A DNA stretch of 30,569 bases, taken from NCBI GenBank assembly GCA_023402395.1, contig JAEYGI010000024.1, positions 1-30,569 of the forward strand. Reading direction: 5' to 3'. Positions 14,406-22,733 of this stretch are shown here, piece after piece (within the stretch, counting starts at the first letter, position 1; each line of letters begins with the position of its first letter). The notes beneath the pieces were generated by a model. The model saw nothing but the letters and a program-made list of their open reading frames with translations. It ran no database searches and was not told where the DNA came from. The stretch is from Bacillota bacterium (GTDB lineage: Bacteria; Bacillota; UBA4882; UBA8346). The translations under genes and the position numbers were made by a program.

Positions 14406-15965
14406 ATGGCTGCAACCCGCTTTTATCAAAATCCCGTTCTAACCGGGTTTTTCCCCGATCCTTCCATCATCAGGGTTGGCGAAGATTATTATATGGCCAA
14501 CTCAACCTTTGAATATTTCCCGGCCGTCGTCATTTCCCATTCCCGGGATTTGGTGAACTGGGAGATCATCGGGCACGGCATCAACCGCAACGAGGATATC
14601 GATCTGACCGGGATCGACGACTCACATGGCTTTTGGGCGCCGGATATCTCCTATCATAACGGTACTTACTATATCTTCGTCACGTTACGGTTGAACGGAA
14701 CCATGGCGGACAGGAAACCGATGACTCACCGACAGGTTGTGTTACGCTCCGCTAAACCGGAAGGGCCTTATTCCAAACCGGCCTTCATCGATGTCCACGG
14801 CATCGATCCCTCCCATTTCGTGGATGATGACGGAACCCATTACCTAGTAACCACTCCCGGCGCCAGAATCGTCAAATTAAACGATGCCTGTGACGCGGCG
14901 GTGGCCGATCCGGTCATGCTCTGGGAAGGCACCGGCGCGCGCAGCCCCGAAGGACCCCATATCTTCCGGAAAGACGGTTACTACTATATTATTTTGGCCG
15001 AAGGCGGCACCGGATACGGGCACCGGATCACGGTGGCCCGTTCCCGGACGCTGGCCGGCCCTTACGAACCGTGCCCCTATAACCCGGTAATGACCCAAAC
15101 CGATCCCGCCGCCAGGATCCAGCGGGCCGGCCATGGCAAGCTGGTCCAGACCCAGCACGGCGACTGGTGGATGGTCTATCTGTGCGGCCGGCCCAATGAG
15201 GGAAATTTCACTACGCTGGGTCGGGAAACGGCTCTCGATCCGGTCCGATGGACCGACGACGGCTGGTTCCTGGTCAATGAAGGGAAGGGCCCGAGCGAGT
15301 CGCAAGTCGCCCCCAATCTTCCGGAGCAGACCTATCGCGAAACCTATTTCGATGATTTTAACTCCGAACAGCTGGGCTTGCACTGGCAGTTCCCCCGGAA
15401 TCCCGATAACGGGGCCTGGTCGTTGACCGAACGGCCCGGCTATTTCCGGATCTGGACCGGCAATGCCGATCTGGGCTCCAAGGAAGCGCGCAATGTCTTG
15501 TTGCGCCGCGAGAAACACCATCATTACCGCGCCAGCCTGAAGTTGGAGTTCGCGCCGGCTAGCCCGGGCGATCAGGCCGGATTGGTCTGCTATTTGGGGA
15601 TTCATTGCTTTGTCAAATTATTTTTAACCCATGAGGACGGTTTAAAGATTAAACTGGTTGAGAATCGGAACGATCAATATACTTGCTTGGGAGAGATCGC
15701 CGGAATCAGCCGGGCAGCCGTTTATTTGAAGGTAACCGTCGCCAAACAGAGACGGGACTTCTATTACAGCCTTGACAATGAAACCTGGGAACTGGTCGGG
15801 ACCGTCAAGGACGCCACCTTTTTGAGCGATGAAGGGGTGCAAATCGGCAAGCACCATACCGGAACCATGGTCGGGTTATACGCCAATAACGGCGGCACCG
15901 GCAGCCGGTTGACGGCTGATTTTGACTGGTTTGATTATTCGTTCGAGGCCAGCGAAGCAAAATAA
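14406..15965 (+). CDS. GH43 family glycosidase (beta-xylosidase / arabinofuranosidase-like)
   Basis: This is an inverting glycoside hydrolase with a five-bladed beta-propeller (about residues 5-300) and a C-terminal concanavalin-like module (about 315-515). The likely catalytic triad is visible: base D18 (GFFPDPS), pKa-tuning D134 (GIDPSHF) and acid E182 (PEGPH). No signal peptide is present, so it should act in the cytoplasm on imported oligosaccharides. AGGAGGT lies 7 nt before ATG. Xylosidase and arabinofuranosidase activities are not separable by eye. It ends one base before an alternative ATG of the next gene and is clearly co-transcribed with that gene, a paralogue. Confidence 0.93.
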   Translation: MAATRFYQNPVLTGFFPDPSIIRVGEDYYMANSTFEYFPAVVISHSRDLVNWEIIGHGINRNEDIDLTGIDDSHGFWAPDISYHNGTYYIFVTLRLNGTMADRKPMTHRQVVLRSAKPEGPYSKPAFIDVHGIDPSHFVDDDGTHYLVTTPGARIVKLNDACDAAVADPVMLWEGTGARSPEGPHIFRKDGYYYIILAEGGTGYGHRITVARSRTLAGPYEPCPYNPVMTQTDPAARIQRAGHGKLVQTQHGDWWMVYLCGRPNEGNFTTLGRETALDPVRWTDDGWFLVNEGKGPSESQVAPNLPEQTYRETYFDDFNSEQLGLHWQFPRNPDNGAWSLTERPGYFRIWTGNADLGSKEARNVLLRREKHHHYRASLKLEFAPASPGDQAGLVCYLGIHCFVKLFLTHEDGLKIKLVENRNDQYTCLGEIAGISRAAVYLKVTVAKQRRDFYYSLDNETWELVGTVKDATFLSDEGVQIGKHHTGTMVGLYANNGGTGSRLTADFDWFDYSFEASEAK

Positions 15966-16001
15966 ATGAACGCCATTTTCACTTTTCAGGAGGTCCTTGC
16001 C

Positions 16002-17591
16002 ATGCGCCGGATCACGAACCCGATTTTGCCCGGTTTCCATCCCGATCCGTCCATCATTCGGGTCGGAGATGACTATTACGTGGCCACTTCCACCTTTGAA
16101 TGGTTCCCCGGAGTGCAAATTCACCATTCCAAAGATCTGATCCACTGGAAACTGATCGCCCGGCCCTTGAACCGGGCTTCCCAACTGGACATGAGAGGGA
16201 GCCTGAACTCGGGCGGCGTCTGGGCGCCCTGCCTCTCCTACGATCGCGGCGCCTTTTACCTGATCTATACCGATGTCAAAAATAAAGGCACCATCTTCAA
16301 AGACACCCATAATTACCTGGTGACCGCCACTGCCATTGACGGAGAATGGTCGGAGCCGGTGTACTTAAACAGCAGCGGGTTCGATCCATCTCTGTTTCAC
16401 GACGACGACGGCCGGAAATGGCTGGTCAATGTCTGGTGCGATTTCCGGAAAGGCCGGAACCGCTTCGGCGGAATCGTTCTCCAGGAGTATTCGCCACAAC
16501 GGCAGCAATTGATCGGGCCGGTCGTTAACATCTTCACCGGAACCGACCTGGGGAAGACCGAAGGGCCGCATCTTTACAAACGGGATGGCTATTATTATCT
16601 GTTGACCGCCGAGGGCGGCACCGGCTTGGGGCACGCGGTGACCATGGCCCGGTCGGAGCGGATCACCGGGCCCTATGAGGTCGATCCGGAAAATCCGGTC
16701 TTGACCTCGCGCCACGATCCGACGTATCCCCTTCAGAAAGCGGGGCACGGGGATATCGTGGAAACTCGGAACGGGGAATGGTATCTGGTCCACCTTTGCG
16801 GCCGCCCGATCCCAAGCAAAGGCCGGTGCGTTTTGGGCCGGGAGACCTGCCTTCAGAAAATGGCCTGGACCGAGGACGGCTGGCTGCGCCTGGAGGGCGG
16901 CGGAATCAAGCCGGAGATTAGCGTTGCCGCACCCGCTCTCCCGGAGCATCCCTGGGAGCCCGAGCCGAGCCGGGATGATTTCGACACGCCGGTTTTAAAC
17001 GTCCATTTCCAAACCCTCCGGACGCCGTTAGACCAGGATTCGCTGTCGCTGACCGAGCGCCCCGGTTATCTGCGGCTTAAGGGCAGGGAATCGTTAGGTT
17101 CAAAGTACACCCAAAGCCTGGTGGCCAGGCGGCAGCAGGCGTTCCGCTATACCGCCTCGACCTATCTGGAGTTCGAGCCGGAAACCTTCCAGCAGATGGC
17201 CGGGCTGATCTGCCTCTACGATACGCAGAACTTTTACTATCTCTATGTCTCCCGCGATGAAACCCTGGGCAAATGCCTGGGCATTCTCAGTTGTCAAAAC
17301 AACTCTTTCGATCAGCCGCTGGACCGGGAGATCGCGCTGGAAGGCTGGAAAGGCTGTTTTCTCCGGGCCGATGTCGACTATGACCGCTTGCAATTCGCCT
17401 ATTCAAAGGATGGGATCCAGTGGACCCCGCTCGGCCCGGTCCTGGACGCCAGCACGCTTTCGGATGAATTTTGCCAGGAAGGCCAGTTTACCGGGGCGAT
17501 GGTCGGCCTATGCTGCCAGGATCTCTCGGGCCGGCGTCAACCGGCGGACTTTGATTATTTTGAATATCTCGAAAGGGAATTGAAAGGATAA
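16002..17591 (+). CDS. GH43 family glycosidase, second copy (beta-xylosidase-like)
   Basis: This 529-aa paralogue of the preceding gene has the same layout: beta-propeller then C-terminal concanavalin-like module. Triad residues, counted from this start, are D15 (GFHPDPS), D128 (GFDPSLF) and E187 (TEGPH). The frame is open from ATG 15966, but AGGAGGT (15988-15994) is 7 nt before ATG 16002, which I choose. No signal peptide is seen, so it is cytoplasmic. The match to GH43 beta-xylosidases (ITNPILPGFHPDPS opening, AGHGDIVET) is somewhat stronger than for the first copy. It is the last gene of the plus-strand unit, followed by a strong terminator. Confidence 0.93.
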   Translation: MRRITNPILPGFHPDPSIIRVGDDYYVATSTFEWFPGVQIHHSKDLIHWKLIARPLNRASQLDMRGSLNSGGVWAPCLSYDRGAFYLIYTDVKNKGTIFKDTHNYLVTATAIDGEWSEPVYLNSSGFDPSLFHDDDGRKWLVNVWCDFRKGRNRFGGIVLQEYSPQRQQLIGPVVNIFTGTDLGKTEGPHLYKRDGYYYLLTAEGGTGLGHAVTMARSERITGPYEVDPENPVLTSRHDPTYPLQKAGHGDIVETRNGEWYLVHLCGRPIPSKGRCVLGRETCLQKMAWTEDGWLRLEGGGIKPEISVAAPALPEHPWEPEPSRDDFDTPVLNVHFQTLRTPLDQDSLSLTERPGYLRLKGRESLGSKYTQSLVARRQQAFRYTASTYLEFEPETFQQMAGLICLYDTQNFYYLYVSRDETLGKCLGILSCQNNSFDQPLDREIALEGWKGCFLRADVDYDRLQFAYSKDGIQWTPLGPVLDASTLSDEFCQEGQFTGAMVGLCCQDLSGRRQPADFDYFEYLERELKG

Positions 17592-17616
17592 CCCTCCGCC
17601 CGTTCCCTTTAACAGC

Positions 17617-17655
17617 AAAAGCGCATGAGCGGCCATCAACCGTTCATGCGCTTTT
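17617..17655. terminator. Bidirectional intrinsic terminator between converging units
   Basis: A 16-bp stem (AAAAGCGCATGAGCGG with CCGTTCATGCGCTTTT, one G-T pair) has a 7-nt loop. It ends in TTTT on both strands, lies 25 nt after the GH43 stop and 92 nt after the minus-strand pectate lyase stop, and so can serve both convergent transcripts. Confidence 0.85.
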
Positions 17656-17746
17656 CCATTCAACTTATTCGTACCGTTAGGCAATCGCCTTCGAAATATG
17701 ATTGCCCGCTTGTTTGGACATACGGAGTTGATCCCCGGACGCAACC

Positions 17747-19366
17747 TTAAATCTTTCCGGCTCCCGCGCCTGCTTTGACAATGGCCGGCACGCTGGCGGC
17801 ATCATCCAAAGTGTACCTGTAACCGGACTCAAACCTAACCGTAGCAGTGGAAGCGGTCGGCTGATCGCCGGTGCATCCGAAATAAATATTGTTGTTCAAA
17901 TCCCAGTAGCCGGAAGTATACGTTGTATCATACCAAAAACCGATCGGATTTTTACAGTTCTCGAAATAATTCTTTTCAATTTTCAGTCTGGAGCCGGTCC
18001 GGCAATTGATCCCGCTTCCCGTGGTGCAATTGGAATAATAATTGTTGTAAATATGGCCGAACCCGCCCCGGTACAGGGGCAACCGGCTGCCGCAATTTTC
18101 AAAGTAATTGTGATGAATGATCATCTTCCGGTCTGGACGGGCGTCCTCTTCATCATTGCTGCCGACCAGAATCGTCTTGTAGCTTCCGTAAAGATGATTC
18201 CAGGAGAGAATAATATATTGCGCGCTATTCTTGGCGCTGATCAATTCATCATAGGTATCCTTGATTTCCTCGCTGACGTCGGATAGCAGCGGGGTAGTAT
18301 AGTTATACAACGTACAATGGTCGACTTGGACATAGGTGGCATTATTGATTTGAATGCCGTCCTGTCCCTTCACTTCGTGAACGGTAATGTTTTGAATAAT
18401 GATATTGGTCCCCTGCACCTTAAAGCCGACCCCGTTAAAGACACCGGCCGAACCCTGGCCAACAACGGTTAGATTCGACATGTTGCTGTTGATAGTAATC
18501 AACCGGCTTGAGGAATCGTCTCTCGTATACCCGTTGGCGGCACACCAGTCGGCAAAGGTAATTTCTCCGCCAACCTTGATCATCGAAGCGCCGTTATCAC
18601 TGGCGGCATTCGCCAGGGCGGTCTTCAGCCCGGCGGCATTGGTCACCGTGTAGGTGCAAGCCTCGGCTGCCCCGGCCCCTCCGGTAATTCGATCGGCCAT
18701 GCCGGCAAACCCGGTCGCCGTAGTCTCCATGTACAAATAGACGGCGCGGATCTTCATCACCCCGCCTTTGGGCAAAGTGATCCGGAAATAGACATTATCT
18801 CTGGCTTCGGTGAGATACATATTTTGAATACTGTCGGAAATGATTGTGCGATTGGGGACATACACCTGAGTGGCGACCATCCTGGATTCTTCGGTTGAAC
18901 TCCCGTTAAAGGCCCGGATGTAGGTGCCGCCTCCTCCTTTCCCATCAATATCGACCTGAAAGTCAATACTGATCTTTCCCGCCGCAGCGGCTGTAAAGTT
19001 AAAACACCCCGCCGCACTGGTATAACCGATAGTGGCAAAAAGATTTCCGGTAGTTGTCGTATTGGTCAGGGTGAGCCCGTCCGGTTCCTCGGTAGCGGTG
19101 ATTCCCGGATCATAGGCCAATAACTTGGCGGTACTTTTCGGAACGGTTGCCGTTGCCAAAGTGGCGCCGCTAATCCGGTATGAATTGGCATATCTTTCAG
19201 TCACGGTGGCGGCCGACGCGTTCGCCGTGTATTTCGCGTTAATCACGATTTGATTCGGATTGGAATCCGAACCGGGACCGCTTTTACCGCCGCCACCGCA
19301 GCCGGCGGCCAGAAGGCTGACAATCAATAAAGCGATTCCCACCGTCCCAACCAATTTAAGTTTCAT
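17747..19366 (-). CDS. Pectate lyase, PL1 family, predicted lipoprotein
   Basis: This secreted enzyme cleaves polygalacturonate by beta-elimination. The N-terminus is a lipoprotein signal with lipobox LLAAGC, followed by a Gly/Ser linker. Residues about 40-215 form a beta-sandwich, possibly carbohydrate-binding. Residues about 230-520 are the PL1 parallel beta-helix, with GIQINNATYVQVDHCTL, calcium-site acidic residues around DTYDELISA, KTILVGSNDEED, and IIHHNYFENCGSRLPLYRGG, where R428 is the likely catalytic base. GGAGTGA precedes the ATG. It is the last gene of the minus-strand pectin group and is 734 nt downstream of the esterase, so it may be transcribed separately. Confidence 0.93.
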   Translation of the reverse strand: MKLKLVGTVGIALLIVSLLAAGCGGGGKSGPGSDSNPNQIVINAKYTANASAATVTERYANSYRISGATLATATVPKSTAKLLAYDPGITATEEPDGLTLTNTTTTGNLFATIGYTSAAGCFNFTAAAAGKISIDFQVDIDGKGGGGTYIRAFNGSSTEESRMVATQVYVPNRTIISDSIQNMYLTEARDNVYFRITLPKGGVMKIRAVYLYMETTATGFAGMADRITGGAGAAEACTYTVTNAAGLKTALANAASDNGASMIKVGGEITFADWCAANGYTRDDSSSRLITINSNMSNLTVVGQGSAGVFNGVGFKVQGTNIIIQNITVHEVKGQDGIQINNATYVQVDHCTLYNYTTPLLSDVSEEIKDTYDELISAKNSAQYIILSWNHLYGSYKTILVGSNDEEDARPDRKMIIHHNYFENCGSRLPLYRGGFGHIYNNYYSNCTTGSGINCRTGSRLKIEKNYFENCKNPIGFWYDTTYTSGYWDLNNNIYFGCTGDQPTASTATVRFESGYRYTLDDAASVPAIVKAGAGAGKI

Positions 19367-19540
19367 TTAACTTCACTCCTTTTTTCATTGTTTTGCTATA
19401 TATGTTTGTCCAAGGGAAGGGTTCATTTTTACTATAACCGGCCGCTTCCGGCCCTGAAAAGGAACATCTTTTGCTGCCGGGGTACGAAAGATGCTTCGCG
19501 ACATCCACCTCCCTACCGCCAATCCGGATTCGTTAACTGA

Positions 19541-19866
19541 ACATGGATATTTGATTGCGAAACGAACCGCGACACCCGATGCCGTAGTTGATTCGGTTGT
19601 GAAATGTGGATCTTCAGAAGCTGATTATGGATATTTTGCAACTAAATCATTTCATGCGGTAAAAGAATGTGGATATTCTGTTAATAAATAAACTGGGGGA
19701 GTCATCCCCAATCCACATTCAGTTACTAAATGTGGATATTTAGTTAGTGAATGTGGATATTCTGTGAATAAATGAACTGGGGGAGTCATCCCCAATCCAC
19801 ATTCAGTTACTGAATGTGGATATTCAATAACTAAATGTGGATATTCAGTTGCCGAATGTGGATAAG
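19541..19866. repeat. AT-rich 21-bp-period repeat with two 84-bp higher-order units
   Basis: Most 21-bp blocks carry GAATGTGGATATTC or AAATGTGGATATT followed by about 7 variable bases. From 19665, two 84-bp units (19665-19748 and 19749-19832), each four 21-bp blocks, are nearly identical. Within a unit, GAATGTGGAT pairs with ATCCACATTC around an inner TGGGG/CCCCA stem. A last block and a partial one end at 19866. The base content is unlike the GC-rich satellite, yet the period is identical. Confidence 0.9.
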
Positions 19867-20032
19867 CGGCGGCTCAACGATCGGACCGGACAGGCCGTCA
19901 ATCGTTTTCAAAGGCGATTAATTAGGATAAGAAAAAGATAAGCCATAAGCATCCCGCTAAATCTGTAACCTCTCCTTTTTAGTTATATCGATGAAAGAGC
20001 CTTTACAAAGACCCCGGTATAATTAATTGGGA

Positions 20033-20065
20033 GAAGGCAGTTTCTTACGCAAAGAAACTGCCTTC
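20033..20065. terminator. Hairpin after the pectin esterase gene
   Basis: A perfect 14-bp stem GAAGGCAGTTTCTT/AAGAAACTGCCTTC with a 5-nt loop begins 35 nt after the esterase stop. Neither strand has a proper T-run, so it is either a weak terminator or an mRNA 3'-end protector. Confidence 0.55.
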
Positions 20066-20099
20066 CCCCGAAATTAAAATTTCCTCATCCAAGTTTACT

Positions 20100-22532
20100 T
20101 TAAGGCAACTCCGGGTTCCAACTCCCCAGAATTAGCGCTCGTGAAGACCAATAAGTGTTATATTCTGCATCGGTCAGGGTATGCGAAGTCGAGCCGCTTA
20201 CCGTAATCGGATTCCCCGACCCGTCGGTAAGCCCATACTGTTTCCATCCCGTGGTGGCGGTGCCGGGATTGGGCTTGGGAGTTCCGGACCAGGAATTGAT
20301 CGTCCCGCCGCCGCTGACGCTGCATTTGACGATTGAAACGTTGTCATAGTAGCCGCCGTTCCGCGCGAAATAGCTGGTTTCACCGGAATTGGTTTTAATC
20401 GCGCAATTCAACAAAACATGACCCCGGTATGACGGATCGGTTTGACGCGCCTGGAAAATGTATGAGCCGGGGCTAATGCAGTAGATCTCACAATCCTCAA
20501 ACAGCGCGACCGCCGCGCCGCCCCAGATGAAATCGGTATTCCCTTCAACATGGCAGTTATAGAACCAGTTGTAGCCGCTGGAACAAATGGTATCCTGTTG
20601 ACTGATGAAAGAACAGTTATTGGCGATGAGCTTGCCGTTATTCCTGAAAAATAGCGCCTCCGCTTGTCCTACTTCCGATTTGATCCCCGTATTATAAAGC
20701 GTTAAATTAACCAAGTTAACGGTCCCCGTGGAAGTGATATAGGCTAAACAGCGGTCGGACATATCCGAGGAATTTATCGAATTGCCATTGGTATAGCGGA
20801 TGACAACGTCATTACCGTATTTTCCGCTGCCCATGCCTCGCAGGGTCAGGTTTAAACTCTTGATAAAAGTCAACAGTTCATAATAGGTCCCCGGTTGGAT
20901 CCGGATCTCGGCGTCATCAATATTATTGCCGGAGACATAGTTCAATGCCGCCTGCACGGTACGGAAATTGGCGGTGCTGTTTTGACTGCCGTCTACCGTA
21001 ACCACCCTTCCGGAAAGCGCCGGAGCGGATTTGGTCGTGAAGTTCCAGCTTTTGCTCTCCGGTGAAAATCCGGTGAAATTTTTACCGTTCAGCGTCCCGG
21101 CAAACACTCCGTTGGCGACGGCCAGATAGTAATGTTTTCCGTATTCCAGCGCTCCCACATGAGGCGTGATATAAAGCGTATTCCCGTCAATCCGTACTCG
21201 CTGTGACTTAACGTTAATCGCCGACGCGCTTCTGCCGCTGATAACGGCCTTGTCATTATCAAGATGGATGGTATCGACAACCGCCCCGGTATCATAGTTG
21301 GAAATTAAAATTACTTCGCTCCCAAGCGATGAGGCAATTTGGGGCGTATTGTCAAAAGTAACCGCCAGTTCGCCATCGGTATACGCGGAGGTCGCACCGA
21401 CGGCGGGATAGACCTTAGTAGTGATCGTTCCATAGTTATCCGGCACATAGGTAAGAGCAGCTTCGACTTTATAAGTGATCGCCCGCTTGGCGGAACCGTT
21501 CGCGACAATTACGGTAGCCGTTCCGACTCCGGCACCGGCGAGCGTGAGCGTGTCCCCGCTCGATCCGGAAGCGGCCGAGACCGATAACACCTTCGGATTC
21601 GAACTGGTCGCGGTCCAAGTACCCGCGGAACCGGTGGAACCGGTAGCGGTTACCGTAAAGGCGACTTGAGCGCCCATACGAATCCCGGTGGAACTGGTAT
21701 TGTTAATCCATCGCATGTACTTGGACCATAATAGCGGCAAGGAAGTGTCCGAGGTTTGCAATATCAGTTTCGTTTGGTTTTCGTCGATCCGGCCAATCCT
21801 TACCCCGGTAACCTCAAAATCAGCATAACAAGTATAGACCCCGATCGTGCCGCTAAAACCTTGATTCGGTTTAAAATCGGCCAAAGCCGGATAATTTTTC
21901 CCCATACTTAGATCGTTGCAATAGAAGTTGATGGTCCCGTTGTTATATTCATAACGCATTTTATAATACACTAAGTCGGAAGCAGTGGATAATGAAGAGC
22001 CGTCGCCGGAATTTTGATACTTCTTCAAATTGTTCATGTCAAAACCGGTTACTGTTCCGTCATAGTATCCGGCTTGCAGCCGGGCGGCAGTCAAACCGGC
22101 CCAATACCATTGCCGCCCGTCGCCGGAGATATTGGAGGCAATCCCGAAATTTTTGTAACTCCCTGAGGGCACAGTAGCCGGACGGATATACATCTCAACA
22201 TAATAACCGTCCGGGCTGCCAAGGCTCTGCCAGACCGAATCCTTCAGCCTCATTGCAATGCCTTGGGTTGACGAAGCGCTCACCGTCAATACGCCGTTGG
22301 TTACCGCACCGGCCGCTCCGTTCAAAAACTCCCAATTGCCGGCGCCATTGGTGAAATCATCATTCAACAGGCTGGCCCGATCCAAAACCAGGCCCACGCC
22401 GGTCGAGGTGTCAGATCCGCCATTGTTGCCACCGCCCGATTTCGAACCGCCGCACCCCAGCAACGCCATGCCAAGCGATACGGCAAGAACCGTCAAAATA
22501 ATCAGAGAACGGCATTTCCCAGCAAACTTCAT
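20100..22532 (-). CDS. Modular pectin methylesterase (CE8), predicted lipoprotein
   Basis: This enzyme removes methyl esters from pectin, making it cleavable by pectate lyases. The N-terminal lipobox ALLGC predicts lipid anchoring. Domains in order: a concanavalin/laminin-G-like module (about residues 45-245), a bacterial Ig-like domain (about 265-355), a second Ig-like domain (about 360-500, ending WNFTTKSAP), and a C-terminal CE8 beta-helix (about 510-805). Likely catalytic residues are D647 (SQQDT) and D667 (GNTDFIWG), with R724 in SYFARNGG replacing the usual GRPW arginine motif; the tryptophan is missing. At 810 aa it is far longer than single-domain esterases (about 300-370). GGAGGG precedes the ATG, and a perfect TATAAT (22598-22603, minus strand) lies 65 nt upstream without a good -35. 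Confidence 0.92.
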   Translation of the reverse strand: MKFAGKCRSLIILTVLAVSLGMALLGCGGSKSGGGNNGGSDTSTGVGLVLDRASLLNDDFTNGAGNWEFLNGAAGAVTNGVLTVSASSTQGIAMRLKDSVWQSLGSPDGYYVEMYIRPATVPSGSYKNFGIASNISGDGRQWYWAGLTAARLQAGYYDGTVTGFDMNNLKKYQNSGDGSSLSTASDLVYYKMRYEYNNGTINFYCNDLSMGKNYPALADFKPNQGFSGTIGVYTCYADFEVTGVRIGRIDENQTKLILQTSDTSLPLLWSKYMRWINNTSSTGIRMGAQVAFTVTATGSTGSAGTWTATSSNPKVLSVSAASGSSGDTLTLAGAGVGTATVIVANGSAKRAITYKVEAALTYVPDNYGTITTKVYPAVGATSAYTDGELAVTFDNTPQIASSLGSEVILISNYDTGAVVDTIHLDNDKAVISGRSASAINVKSQRVRIDGNTLYITPHVGALEYGKHYYLAVANGVFAGTLNGKNFTGFSPESKSWNFTTKSAPALSGRVVTVDGSQNSTANFRTVQAALNYVSGNNIDDAEIRIQPGTYYELLTFIKSLNLTLRGMGSGKYGNDVVIRYTNGNSINSSDMSDRCLAYITSTGTVNLVNLTLYNTGIKSEVGQAEALFFRNNGKLIANNCSFISQQDTICSSGYNWFYNCHVEGNTDFIWGGAAVALFEDCEIYCISPGSYIFQARQTDPSYRGHVLLNCAIKTNSGETSYFARNGGYYDNVSIVKCSVSGGGTINSWSGTPKPNPGTATTGWKQYGLTDGSGNPITVSGSTSHTLTDAEYNTYWSSRALILGSWNPELP

Positions 22533-22617
22533 TTAATTCCCTCCTTCATTCCCCTGCGGCCTGATAACTGCTAACCGATTGTAAACAAAGGAAAATCATT
22601 ATAAACTAAGATTAAAT

Positions 22618-22700
22618 TCCACCCACCCCGTAGCCACTCCCACCGCTTGGCGCTGCTCCAGGATCAGCTCCCGGCGGAAAGAGACGAAGGGGTGAGTGGA
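22618..22700 (-). terminator. Long inverted repeat between lyase and esterase genes
   Basis: TCCACCCACCCC (22618-22629) pairs with 22689-22700 with one mismatch (12 bp), enclosing about 59 nt that include GCTG/CAGC. On the minus strand it follows the large lyase gene by about 34 nt and is followed by ATTTAATCTTAG. It could be a weak terminator; the candidate esterase -10 box lies just beyond it. Confidence 0.4.
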
Positions 22701-22733
22701 AAACATTATGATCCTCTCTTTTTTGGTTTTTGG

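Larger units (their letters stand above)
19367..20099. other. Intergenic region between pectate lyase and pectin esterase
   Basis: The gap contains the AT-richer 21-bp repeat (19541-19866) and a hairpin (20033-20065). A 66-codon frame through part of the repeat has no ribosome site and follows from the repeat period. The stretch just upstream of the lyase contains CATATATAG on the minus strand as a weak -10 candidate without a good -35. Confidence 0.6.

Noticed and set aside
19491..19691. 66-aa protein in the AT-rich repeat
   Set aside because: No ribosome site, and the sequence is mostly 21-bp repeat translated.
22575..22590. Catabolite-response (cre) site upstream of the esterase
   Set aside because: GCTAACCGATTGTAA resembles cre only with an extra base; palindrome and central CG spacing do not fit.
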